Notes: generated by a model from the letters alone, not told the origin. 32,102 nt of DNA from Bacteroidaceae bacterium (GCA_017651505.1 JAGCCV010000018.1:1-32102), one strand, 5' to 3'. Positions 1 to 7,376 are shown, counted from the first letter of the stretch. Program-made: numbers and translations.

Positions 1-21
1 CCTCATGGATTGTAGATAAGG

Positions 22-60
22 TATTAAAAAGAGGGGCAAGCCCAGAGACTTACCCCTCTT
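22..60 (-). terminator. Intrinsic terminator after susD
   Basis: Read on the minus strand, a 12-bp stem (plus 29-40 against 49-60, one G-U pair, 8-nt loop) is followed by a short T run. It lies 37 nt past the susD stop, so the susCD transcript probably ends here. Confidence 0.8.
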
Positions 61-97
61 CGTTATTCAAAGTCTAATATCAATAAATGATTATTGA

Positions 98-1936
98 TTA
101 CTGCCAGTCAGCATTCTGCTTGAAACGTCCCATTGCAGTTACAATCTGGTTGTAAGGAATTGGGAACATAACCCAGTTCTTACCATAGTTGCTATACTTA
201 TTTGGGAAGAATGCACCTTCATAGGTTACATAATCGTTCAATACATCAGCAGCAACACCCCAACGAGCGAGGTCGAACCAACGGTGACCTTCCATACCCA
301 ACTCAGCACGACGTTCAGCACGCAGAGCAGTGATAGCCTCGTCCTTGCTTGCAAATGCAGTGTACAAACCTACGCGGTAGTTACCAGCTGCACCAGCAAC
401 AGTCTTGCCGTTTACCTTGTCATCCAAAGAGTAGGTACCAACTGTTGTAGCGTCAGCCTTTACGAAATCGTTAGCTGCGCGAGCACGTACTTGGTTGATG
501 TAATCCAGAGCACCTGACAGATCACCATCATTGATCAGACATTCAGCATAGAGCAGCAGGATGTCAGCAAAACGAATCACGTGATAGTTCTTTGCTGAAG
601 AAGCAACAGCTGTTGATACTGAAGTAGAACCACGATCGCTGATGTAAGGCAGGTTCTTCTTGTTCATGTACAGACCAGCGTTGTTCGGGTCACGAACCCA
701 ACCGTTGAGGGCTGTAGGAGTACCATAGTCCAGGAAAGGAACGTTGAAACGACCCATTGTGAAGTCGATACGTGGATCCACATAAACAGTCAGGTCAGTC
801 TTTGGAACATCACCAGCAGAAGTAGAAACCATCTGAGTCAGACGTGGCTGAGCACGGTAATCAGCTGTTGACAAAGGCAGACCGTTAGCGTCAACAATGA
901 AGCTGTTAGCGAAGTCATATGAAGGCTGGTAGAATCCCCAACCACCCAAGCCAGATGCACCAGCCTGACCAATTGCAGGGTTAGATGCGATAGCGTTGGT
1001 ATCAGTCTGAGTACCAGAGATGGTCATTTGTACGTCGAATACACCTTCACCACCCCAGTCGCAGTCTGGAGAATTTGCATCATACAGGTCACCATAGTGA
1101 TCGATCAGTTTGTACTTCTGACCCTTAGCGTCAACACCATTGTCAATGATGTCTTTCAACAGAGACTTAGCTTCAGACATCTTAGCTGGGTTAGAGCTCA
1201 TGTTGCCATTGTAAGGAGATGCCCAGTACATGTACATCTTAGCCAAAACAGCCTTAGCCATCCAAGAAGTAGCACGACCATATTCGCCTGTGCTCTTCCA
1301 GTCAGCTGGCAGACCAGCAATAGCTTCCTTCAGGTCAGTCTCAACTTTATCCCATACGTAGATGTAGTTGCCACCTTCATCAATGTTACCAACCTGAGGG
1401 TCAGTGTTTGCCTTATAGTCATCAAGGGTGACGTAAGGAATAGCAGCACCGAACATCTTGATGCCTTCGAACATCCAGACAGCCTTGATGAACTTGGCCT
1501 GAGCCTCGATCACAGCCTTGTTAGGCAGTGCATCGCCCATGTCCTCAGCCATCTTCAACACGTTGTTGGCGCGCTTAACAGCCTCGTAAACAGAGTTCCA
1601 CTTACCAGAAATATAACCATTAGAAGCAGAGAATGTGAAGGTTTCCAACTGAGTCCAGTCTGGCTGGTCACCAGCCGTAGAACCCTTGTTCGCATCACCG
1701 CCTACCACGTCACCATACACGAAGTTGAAGAGAGATCCATAGCCCATCCATGCTGTCTGTGTCATGCTATTGAAAGATGAATAGGCACCGGTAAGCACCA
1801 TGTCTATACCGCTCTCAGTGGTCAGTGTAGCCTCTGACACTGAACCAGCTGGGTCGATTAACAGGAAACTGTCACCGCAACTTGTCATAGTCAGAGAGCC
1901 CAAAGCCATAGCTGAATATAATATTGCTTTTTTCAT
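98..1936 (-). CDS. susD: SusD/RagB family outer-membrane glycan-binding lipoprotein
   Basis: Cell-surface lipoprotein that caps a SusC transporter and binds the incoming oligosaccharide. From the chosen start, residues 1-20 form a lipoprotein signal ending in the lipobox LTMTSC, with Cys20 as the lipidated residue. The body carries the SusD helical (TPR-like) pattern, including the stretch ILLLYAECLINDGDLSGAL and, near the C-terminus, the family hallmark RAERRAELGMEGHRWFDLAR. Length 612 residues is normal. The frame stays open to ATGs at 1966 and 1987, but only the ATG ending at 1936 gives a compact signal peptide; 1966 is the main alternative. It follows susC by about 58 nt in the same transcript and is followed by a terminator. 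The glycan bound cannot be told from sequence; no CAZyme lies beside it in the window, though the locus may continue past the left edge. Confidence 0.93.
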   Translation of the reverse strand: MKKAILYSAMALGSLTMTSCGDSFLLIDPAGSVSEATLTTESGIDMVLTGAYSSFNSMTQTAWMGYGSLFNFVYGDVVGGDANKGSTAGDQPDWTQLETFTFSASNGYISGKWNSVYEAVKRANNVLKMAEDMGDALPNKAVIEAQAKFIKAVWMFEGIKMFGAAIPYVTLDDYKANTDPQVGNIDEGGNYIYVWDKVETDLKEAIAGLPADWKSTGEYGRATSWMAKAVLAKMYMYWASPYNGNMSSNPAKMSEAKSLLKDIIDNGVDAKGQKYKLIDHYGDLYDANSPDCDWGGEGVFDVQMTISGTQTDTNAIASNPAIGQAGASGLGGWGFYQPSYDFANSFIVDANGLPLSTADYRAQPRLTQMVSTSAGDVPKTDLTVYVDPRIDFTMGRFNVPFLDYGTPTALNGWVRDPNNAGLYMNKKNLPYISDRGSTSVSTAVASSAKNYHVIRFADILLLYAECLINDGDLSGALDYINQVRARAANDFVKADATTVGTYSLDDKVNGKTVAGAAGNYRVGLYTAFASKDEAITALRAERRAELGMEGHRWFDLARWGVAADVLNDYVTYEGAFFPNKYSNYGKNWVMFPIPYNQIVTAMGRFKQNADWQ

Positions 1937-1994
1937 ATTGTTCAAATTATTATAATTGTATTTCATATTTAATATCTCACTAATCAACTTATCT

Positions 1995-4900
1995 TTAGAA
2001 GTCGATGTTCACACCGAACAGATACTGACGAGGTACACCGTAGCTACCATAGTCAACACCCTTGGTACGGTCACCGCTCAAGCCGAAGCTGTTAACTTCA
2101 GGATCGAGGCCTTCATAACCAGTGATAGTGAACACGTTAGACAGCTGTGCATATATGCGAATTCGAGACAGAGTCAGTTTGCTTACCCATTTCTTAGGCA
2201 GAGAGTAACCTAATGTCAGGGTCTGCATACGCAGATATGAACCGTTAACTACATAACCAGAGTGAGATACACTTGCTTCAGGAGCTGTGGTACCAAGCAT
2301 CCAGATTGGCAGTGTGCCGTTAGGATTGTTTGTAGGATGCCAAGCCTTTGCAACGCGCTCTTCGCTGTAAGCGTTACCCAACTGACCATAGAGGGTATAG
2401 TACTCGTAGTGCTTGTACAGATCGTTGCCGATTGAGTAATACAGATATGTGCTCAAGTCGAAGTTCTTCCACTGCAGACCGATGTTGAAACCGCCAGTGA
2501 TGTCTGGGTGAGGATTACCAATGATGGTCTGGTCGCCAGAGTCAATCTTACCGTCATGGTTTATATCCTTAAACTTGTAGTGACCAATCCATGTTGTAGC
2601 CTTTTCCTCAACATAGTCTTCGTCACCAGGAACGCCACGACCGGTCAGTGTAACCATGTCGTTAACACCATAAGGCAGTGCGCCATAGTTCAATACTTCC
2701 TCACGTGACTTGTAGATACCATCCAGCTGGTAGCCATAGAACATACCTACAGGCTGACCTTCTCTTGTAAGAGTGATATCAGTGATACGAGAAGAGTAGA
2801 GCAGGTCAGAAGCACCCAGCTTCACAACCTTGTTCTTGTACCAAGAAGCATTAGCATTGATGTTGTAAGATACCTGACCAATCTTGTCTCTCCAACCGAT
2901 AGAGAAGTCGATACCGGTGTTCTTCATGTCACCGATGTTTACGTTTGGCTTGCTACCGGCACCAGCCATTGCTGTCCAAGAAGCAGATACCAACATGTCA
3001 GAAGTCTTCTTGATATAGAAGTCGAAGCTTGAAGTCAACTTGTTGTTGAATGCAGTGAAGTCATAACCAACGTTGAACATCTTGATAGTCTCCCACTTAG
3101 CGCCAGAGTCACCCAAAGAGGTTGCACCATAACCAGTGTTTGCACCTGAGTTAGTACCAGCAATACCATAGAGGTAACTGGTTGCGTTACCATACTGGAA
3201 TGCGTAGTTGTAAGCACCGATGTTAGAGTTACCGGTTGTACCGTAACCAGCGCGGATCTTCAAGTCATCCAACCAGGTTGCATGAGCTTTCTCCATGAAC
3301 TTCTCGTCAGAGATACGCCAACCCAAAGATACTGATGGGAAGGTACCCCAACGGTTAGAGCTTGAGAATCTTGAAGCTGCATCACGACGGATAGTAGCTG
3401 TTACCAGATACTTACCCATATAAGAGTAGTCAGCACGTGCGAAGAGACCGAACATTGTGGTCTTTGAACCCATACCACCACCGTTACCTACGGTTGAGGT
3501 ACCACCATTACCGATGGTCCAAGTGTTAGGATCGTTCTCGAATACATAGTCATAGCGGTATGCGCTGATGTTACGGCCTAAGCCCTGCTTCAAGGTTTCA
3601 GTACCGATCAATACGGTGATATCGTGCTTGTCAGCGATATTGAACTTGTATGATGCAGTGTTAGTCCATTGCCAGCCAAAGCTCCAGTTACCATTTTCAT
3701 CCAATCGGTTACGAGCAGCACCTTCCTTGTCACCTGCGATGGTGATAGGAGAGAAGCTCAGCCCCCAACCTCCATTCAGCGTTACTGCGAACTGTGAACG
3801 CAAGGTCAGACCCTTGATCCAAGGATCCTTCAGCTCAGCGAAGAATGAAGACTGCAGACGGAAGTTACGGTTCCAGTTATTCTTAGAAGCCTCAATACTC
3901 TGAAGAGCTGAGAAGTTACGACCACCATTACCCTGAGAACCTGCCCAGTGACCACCTACAGTATAAGGAGGTACCCATGCGTTCATGGTATAGGTAGAAC
4001 CGAATGCATTACCATCGGCCTGGCCACCACGCTCACCTCTTGTCATCATCAACGCAGCGTTGGTGTTCTGACCAATTGTGAAGTGCTTGGTAGGATTGAA
4101 AGAGGTATTGACACGCAGAGAGTAACGTTCGAAGTTAGAACCCTTTACCGTACCGTTACGATCCTGATATGCCAGAGACATTGAGTACTGGCCTTTTTCG
4201 CCACCACCCATTACAGATAACTCGTGGTTCTGTGACCAACCGGTTCTAACAATCATGTCATACCAGTCAGTACCCTTGCGAGCTTCTTCCTCAGACTTAC
4301 CGAGAATTTCCTTGTTGTAATAGTATGCAGACAGTGCGTATGAATGAGCACCATCTCTCTGATAATCTTTCACCATGCCCTCGTATGAGCCAAAGCGAGC
4401 CATAGCCTCTTCCTTGCTCAAACCTGCAGGAACGATGGTATAAGGCATCTGCAAGTCACCGTTCTTGATAGAACCGAACTGCTGGTGGTTAACAGTGTTG
4501 ATGTCAACACCGAGGATGTCCACCTGGTTCTGCTGGCTCTGCTGAACAGCCTTCATATAGTCCCATGCGCCCAGCATGTGGAAGCCATCGTTAGCCATGG
4601 TAGAAGCAGAAACGTAACCAGAGTAAGATACGCGAACCTTGCCTTCCTTGTTACCCTGCTTGGTAGTGATGATGATGACACCGTTAGCAGCACGCGCACC
4701 GTAGATGGCGGTTGCAGCAGCATCCTTCAACACCTGGAAAGAATCGATATCGTTAGGGTTCACAGAATCTACGTTAACGCCCTGTACACCATCAACGATA
4801 ATCAGAGGGTCAGAACCGTTCACAGATCCGACACCACGGATACGGATGGTAGTACCTGCACCAGGAGCACCAGATGATGATACGAACACACCAGATGCGC

Positions 4901-5399
4901 GACCCTGCAGTGCTTCTGCGAAGGTTGCCACTGGCTGTTCAGCAATAGCGTCGCGTGATACCACAGCCACAGAACCGGTAATATCCTTCTTAGCCTGTGT
5001 ACCGTAACCAACGACTACGACTTCGTCCAAAGTCTCAGCGTCTTCCCTCAAGGTAACTTGCAGAGAGTTCTGGCCATTCTGCAACTGGATTTCTTGAGTG
5101 ATGTAACCGATGTAAGAAACAACAATCACTGCACCGTTAGGCACGCCCTGAATAACAGCGTTACCGTCCATGTCAGTGATTGAACCGATAGTAGTGCCTC
5201 TAACGAGAACGTTGGCACCAATGACTGGACCCATTGCATCGTTAACTGTTACTGTAACTGTGCGTCCGTTTTGCTGAACTGCAGCTACACCTTCAGTTGA
5301 CATTGCGTCCACGCCAGAAGCCATTGCAGGGCTTGCGGCGATCAGGAGCAGGGAAGCTCCACAAAGGAAGGTCCTTTTCCAATTTTTAATGTCATTCAT
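1995..5399 (-). CDS. susC: SusC/RagA family TonB-dependent outer-membrane transporter
   Basis: TonB-dependent beta-barrel that moves SusD-bound oligosaccharide across the outer membrane. Visible order: Sec signal peptide (residues 1-28, ending PAMASG), a carboxypeptidase-D-like regulatory domain (about 45-118, with GANVLVRGTT and GYITQEIQL), a TonB-box-like stretch at 122-134 (ETLDEVVVVGYGT), the plug domain with its VGSVNGSDPLIIVDG and DAAATAIYGARAANGVIII motifs, then a long barrel ending in a terminal aromatic (GVNIDF). Length 1134 residues is typical and no frameshift is seen. It is the first gene of the susCD unit. The only full consensus promoter found upstream lies inside the invertible segment (5730-5761), which gives a leader of about 320 nt. 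Substrate unknown. Confidence 0.95.
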   Translation of the reverse strand: MNDIKNWKRTFLCGASLLLIAASPAMASGVDAMSTEGVAAVQQNGRTVTVTVNDAMGPVIGANVLVRGTTIGSITDMDGNAVIQGVPNGAVIVVSYIGYITQEIQLQNGQNSLQVTLREDAETLDEVVVVGYGTQAKKDITGSVAVVSRDAIAEQPVATFAEALQGRASGVFVSSSGAPGAGTTIRIRGVGSVNGSDPLIIVDGVQGVNVDSVNPNDIDSFQVLKDAAATAIYGARAANGVIIITTKQGNKEGKVRVSYSGYVSASTMANDGFHMLGAWDYMKAVQQSQQNQVDILGVDINTVNHQQFGSIKNGDLQMPYTIVPAGLSKEEAMARFGSYEGMVKDYQRDGAHSYALSAYYYNKEILGKSEEEARKGTDWYDMIVRTGWSQNHELSVMGGGEKGQYSMSLAYQDRNGTVKGSNFERYSLRVNTSFNPTKHFTIGQNTNAALMMTRGERGGQADGNAFGSTYTMNAWVPPYTVGGHWAGSQGNGGRNFSALQSIEASKNNWNRNFRLQSSFFAELKDPWIKGLTLRSQFAVTLNGGWGLSFSPITIAGDKEGAARNRLDENGNWSFGWQWTNTASYKFNIADKHDITVLIGTETLKQGLGRNISAYRYDYVFENDPNTWTIGNGGTSTVGNGGGMGSKTTMFGLFARADYSYMGKYLVTATIRRDAASRFSSSNRWGTFPSVSLGWRISDEKFMEKAHATWLDDLKIRAGYGTTGNSNIGAYNYAFQYGNATSYLYGIAGTNSGANTGYGATSLGDSGAKWETIKMFNVGYDFTAFNNKLTSSFDFYIKKTSDMLVSASWTAMAGAGSKPNVNIGDMKNTGIDFSIGWRDKIGQVSYNINANASWYKNKVVKLGASDLLYSSRITDITLTREGQPVGMFYGYQLDGIYKSREEVLNYGALPYGVNDMVTLTGRGVPGDEDYVEEKATTWIGHYKFKDINHDGKIDSGDQTIIGNPHPDITGGFNIGLQWKNFDLSTYLYYSIGNDLYKHYEYYTLYGQLGNAYSEERVAKAWHPTNNPNGTLPIWMLGTTAPEASVSHSGYVVNGSYLRMQTLTLGYSLPKKWVSKLTLSRIRIYAQLSNVFTITGYEGLDPEVNSFGLSGDRTKGVDYGSYGVPRQYLFGVNIDF

Positions 5400-5445
5400 A
5401 ATAATTTGTTTAAAAGGTTAATATTTAGTTTATTAAACTCTTCCT

Positions 5446-5480
5446 AAAAAAGGGGCAACTGCATTCACATGTGGTTGCCC
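5446..5480 (-). terminator. Putative attenuator hairpin in the susC leader
   Basis: On the minus strand GGGCAAC (5480-5474) pairs perfectly with GTTGCCC (5459-5453) across a 14-nt loop, followed by one C and six T (5451-5446). This is the shape of an intrinsic terminator, placed 46 nt before the susC ATG and downstream of the predicted transcription start. It could stop transcription early, or act only as a leader structure. The 7-bp stem is short, hence the modest confidence. Confidence 0.45.
5459..5474. repeat. 16-bp direct repeat copy 1 (contains CACATGTG)
   Basis: CTGCATTCACATGTGG, identical to 5535-5550. The core CACATGTG is a perfect 8-bp palindrome. Copy 1 forms the loop of the terminator-like hairpin in the susC leader. 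Confidence 0.85.
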
Positions 5481-5534
5481 ACAAACATTAACTTAAATTT
5501 TTATTTATCCTTTAAAGTCTTAATAACGGGCTGG

Positions 5535-5550
5535 CTGCATTCACATGTGG
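5535..5550. repeat. 16-bp direct repeat copy 2 (contains CACATGTG)
   Basis: Exact second copy of the motif at 5459-5474, offset by 76 bp. Both copies are followed closely by TGCCC on the plus strand, but copy 2 lacks the long stem and T run of copy 1. It may be a repeated regulator site or a repeated RNA element. Confidence 0.85.
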
Positions 5551-5690
5551 CTGATGCCCTTTTCAATATTTTTTTAATTTTGTTTCTTTTTTCTTCTCAA
5601 AAAGGCATTCTTCACCCATTTCTAAATGAAGGTAAAAAACGCACTATAATTGCTAAATACACTTAAAATTCAGCATATTAAATCAAAATA

Positions 5691-5715
5691 TTCCTTTACT
5701 TAGCAGTAAAAAGAA
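5691..5715 (+). repeat. Left inverted repeat (IR-L) of the invertible segment
   Basis: The 25-bp site fits TTCNNTTACTTAGCAGTAAANNGAA. Its 15-bp core (5696-5710) is the exact reverse complement of 6774-6788, and TTC/GAA match on both flanks; the four differing positions are all transitions. The site is itself an imperfect dyad (TTTACT, TAGC spacer, AGTAAA), as expected for a tyrosine recombinase crossover site. Confidence 0.85.
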
Positions 5716-5729
5716 TGGAATTGACCCTA

Positions 5730-5761
5730 CAAACTTAAAGGTTTTTTAATAAACAAGCAAA
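5730..5761 (-). promoter_or_regulatory. Consensus sigma-ABfr promoter facing susC, inside the invertible segment
   Basis: On the minus strand TTTG (5761-5758), a 20-bp spacer, then TAAGTTTG (5737-5730), an exact match to the Bacteroidetes TTTG-N19-21-TAnnTTTG consensus. The start of transcription would be near 5723, so the transcript crosses IR-L and runs about 320 nt to the susC ATG. No other full match was found between IR-L and susC. Confidence 0.75.
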
Positions 5762-5833
5762 TATTATTAGGCTTTTTTTTCATTCAACGCTATTTTTTTT
5801 CTTAACCTAAACATGTAACTTAACTATATTATT

Positions 5834-6766
5834 ATGCGGAGACCGTCGAAATCGGTGCAGTTTATATTGCGTGAATTATATAGGCAGCATAGATCCAATA
5901 AAAAGTGGAATACAGCTTCACTATATCGTTCTGTCATGATGAAAGTCAATCTTTATTCTAAGGGGAAAGAAGTTCCTATTCGTGCCATTTCTGCCAGCTG
6001 GTTGAAGTCGTTTGAGAGTTATCTACGTTCTTCTGGCAATTGTTGGAACACCATATCTACTTATATGAGGATTCTTAATGCTGCTTACAACGAGGCGGTG
6101 ATGACCAATAATGCACCTTTTCGCCCTTTATTATTTAATAAGGTATATACGGGTGTGGTAGCTGACCGACAGAATGCGCTGGATATTCAAGACATGGAGA
6201 GGCTTGTTCAGCTTTGCTTTAGTGAGCAACCTATATTGAAACCACGATTACATAGAACCCTACAGTATTTTGTGTTAATGTTTTTGCTTAGAGGGATGCC
6301 TTTTGTGGATATGGCCTATCTGAAGAAAAAAGAGCTAAAGCACAATGTTATCTCATACCGCCGTATGAAAACAGGCAGGCCGCTTACCGTTGAACTGGAT
6401 AAGCCAGCCCTCATGTTGCTACAATCCTTGGCCAGCCGCAATGAATCATCTCCCTATCTTTTCCCTTTCCTGCACTATTCCGATGGATCAGAGGAAGCGC
6501 ACAGGGAATATAAAACGGCACTGAGAAGCTTTAACAATCATCTTGAGGCGATAGGAAAAGTGTTGGGGATAAAACAAAAGATAACCACTTATACAGCCCG
6601 ACATACTTGGGTAACCATAGCCTTTAACTGTAATATCAGCACCGCTGTCATTTCTCAATCAGTGGGACATTCGTCCATAAAGGTCACTGAAATCTATCTT
6701 AAACCCTTCCAACAAGCAATTATCAATGATGCCAACAAGCAAGTAATCCAGCAAGTTATGCATTGA
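5834..6766 (+). CDS. Tyrosine site-specific recombinase (probable DNA invertase)
   Basis: Cuts and rejoins DNA through a 3'-phosphotyrosine intermediate. An N-terminal SAM-like core-binding domain (about 5-110) precedes the catalytic domain (about 115-305). The active-site set is visible: Arg153 (LLRGMPF), Lys179 (RMKTGRP), Arg256 (YTARHTW), His279 (VGHSS) and nucleophile Tyr288 (EIYLKP). The box-II residue three before Arg256 is Tyr rather than His, which is common in Bacteroidetes relatives. At 310 residues it is complete, with a short N-terminus like the Bacteroides invertases (Tsr/Mpi type) that flip surface-gene promoters. It is transcribed away from susC and is enclosed by 25-bp inverted repeats, so these are the likely substrates. 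A phage or transposon integrase is less likely because no cargo or tRNA target adjoins it. Confidence 0.93.
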   Translation: MRRPSKSVQFILRELYRQHRSNKKWNTASLYRSVMMKVNLYSKGKEVPIRAISASWLKSFESYLRSSGNCWNTISTYMRILNAAYNEAVMTNNAPFRPLLFNKVYTGVVADRQNALDIQDMERLVQLCFSEQPILKPRLHRTLQYFVLMFLLRGMPFVDMAYLKKKELKHNVISYRRMKTGRPLTVELDKPALMLLQSLASRNESSPYLFPFLHYSDGSEEAHREYKTALRSFNNHLEAIGKVLGIKQKITTYTARHTWVTIAFNCNISTAVISQSVGHSSIKVTEIYLKPFQQAIINDANKQVIQQVMH

Positions 6767-6768
6767 TT

Positions 6769-6793
6769 TTCCCTTTACTGCTAAGTAAGAGAA
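6769..6793 (-). repeat. Right inverted repeat (IR-R) of the invertible segment
   Basis: Inverted counterpart of 5691-5715 with a 15-bp identical core at 6774-6788 and matching TTC/GAA flanks. It begins two bases after the recombinase stop codon (6764-6766). Confidence 0.85.
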
Positions 6794-7043
6794 ATTTACA
6801 ATCTTTTGCTATTTCCTTCCTCAATGGTTTACCTAAACATCAAATAATTGTAATTGTGATACCTAATCAACGATACAAAAATACAAAAAATTAAATAATA
6901 GGATTATTGTTGTCCACTATTAATAGCAAATTCTCTTTGTTTTTTTTAATTATAGTTGGTTACGGAGCTTTTTCAAGAATTGACAATGACCTATGGTGGT
7001 TTTAGTGATTTTTTTATAAGATACAAAAAAAGACGAGTAGATA

Positions 7044-7074
7044 TTTGCAAGTATAAAATATAAGTTTAAATTTG
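7044..7074 (+). promoter_or_regulatory. Consensus promoter in the gene-free region
   Basis: TTTG (7044-7047), a 19-bp spacer, TAAATTTG (7067-7074): a full match to the Bacteroidetes consensus, predicting a start near 7081. A second -7 box (TAACTTTG, 7131-7138) lies downstream without a good -33 element. Confidence 0.6.
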
Positions 7075-7080
7075 CGACGT

Positions 7081-7214
7081 TTTTGAATGAGGTCCTAATT
7101 TTTTAAATGTTTCGACATTTTATTCATTCATAACTTTGCATTTTGGATTATTATTTTGATGTAAGGGACTTCGTTCCAAGACAATGAGAGGATGCTATAA
7201 TGGCATCCTCTTTT
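7081..7214 (+). ncRNA. Candidate small non-coding RNA
   Basis: The stretch between a consensus promoter and an intrinsic terminator, about 135 nt. It contains only frames of 8 codons or fewer but has three hairpins: AAATGT-TTCG-ACATTT (7105-7120, a UUCG tetraloop), GGGAC-TTC-GTTCC (7165-7177), and the terminator stem (7187-7211). No known RNA family was recognised. A shorter form starting near 7145 from the second -7 box is possible. Confidence 0.45.
7187..7214 (+). terminator. Intrinsic terminator of the candidate small RNA
   Basis: AGAGGATGC (7187-7195) pairs perfectly with GCATCCTCT (7203-7211) across a 7-nt loop and runs into TTTT. No plus-strand protein gene ends nearby. Confidence 0.7.
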
Positions 7215-7223
7215 ATGTTAACA

Positions 7224-7260
7224 CAGAAAGGGACGCTGCATCACGCAGTGTCCCTTTCTG
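7224..7260. repeat. Strong 16-bp hairpin, possible bidirectional terminator
   Basis: 7224-7239 pairs with 7245-7260 over 16 bp with a single G-U pair and a 5-nt loop. It lacks a T run on either side. It could mark the end of the minus-strand speA/sigma transcript, about 115 nt past the last gene. Confidence 0.5.
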
Positions 7261-7376
7261 TTAGTTAGTGTAATCAAGTTTTGAGAGAATGAAACTTCAC
7301 AGTTTCGTAAGTCACTAACCATATAATGTTTAAAGCAAATGAAAATGTTATATTAATAAAGCAAATGAAAAAACTT

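Larger units (their letters stand above)
5400..5833. other. Regulatory region between susC and the divergent recombinase
   Basis: A 434-bp AT-rich gap without a credible gene. From left to right it holds a terminator-like hairpin in the susC leader (5446-5480), two copies of a 16-bp motif (5459-5474 and 5535-5550), the left inverted repeat (5691-5715), a minus-strand consensus promoter (5730-5761), and two T8 tracts exactly 20 bp apart (5773-5780, 5793-5800) just upstream of the recombinase ATG. A 65-codon frame at 5469-5666 has no coding character. Confidence 0.8.
5691..6793. other. Putative invertible DNA segment with its own recombinase and a promoter
   Basis: A segment bounded by 25-bp inverted repeats that contains only the tyrosine recombinase gene and a divergent promoter region. 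The left repeat lies between the promoter and susC; the right repeat starts two bases after the recombinase stop codon. Such tight packing is expected of an inversion switch and not of an integrated element with cargo. In the orientation given, the internal minus-strand promoter reads into susC (ON). Inversion would remove it from susC and place the 3' end of the recombinase gene next to the susC leader. Inversion itself is inferred; only one orientation is visible here. Confidence 0.8.
6767..7376. other. 610-bp gene-free region right of the recombinase
   Basis: Very AT-rich. It holds the right inverted repeat (6769-6793), a plain stretch to about 7040 in which nothing is recognised, a consensus plus-strand promoter (7044-7074), a structured non-coding stretch ending in a terminator (7081-7214), a strong isolated hairpin (7224-7260), a nested inverted-repeat structure (7264-7319: GTTAGTG with CACTAAC enclosing GAAACT with AGTTTC), and two copies of AAAGCAAATGAAAA 26 bp apart (7332-7371). 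No ORF of credible size was found on either strand. Confidence 0.75.

Noticed and set aside
1028-1780. 250-codon plus-strand frame opposite susD
   Set aside because: It lies entirely antisense to a convincing SusD gene and its translation shows no domain; a shadow of the SusD codon pattern.
3035-3217. Short minus-strand frame in a second frame inside susC
   Set aside because: Out of frame within the intact SusC gene, low-complexity Thr/Leu/Val translation; a frame shadow.
5834-6766. Recombinase as the integrase of a prophage or conjugative element
   Set aside because: No cargo, mobilisation or phage genes adjoin it, no tRNA or direct att repeats were seen, and the flanking sites are inverted rather than direct.
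7332-7371. Two copies of AAAGCAAATGAAAA as a start of a repeat array
   Set aside because: Only two copies in AT-rich DNA near the end of the anti-sigma gene; too short and too few to be a CRISPR or functional array.
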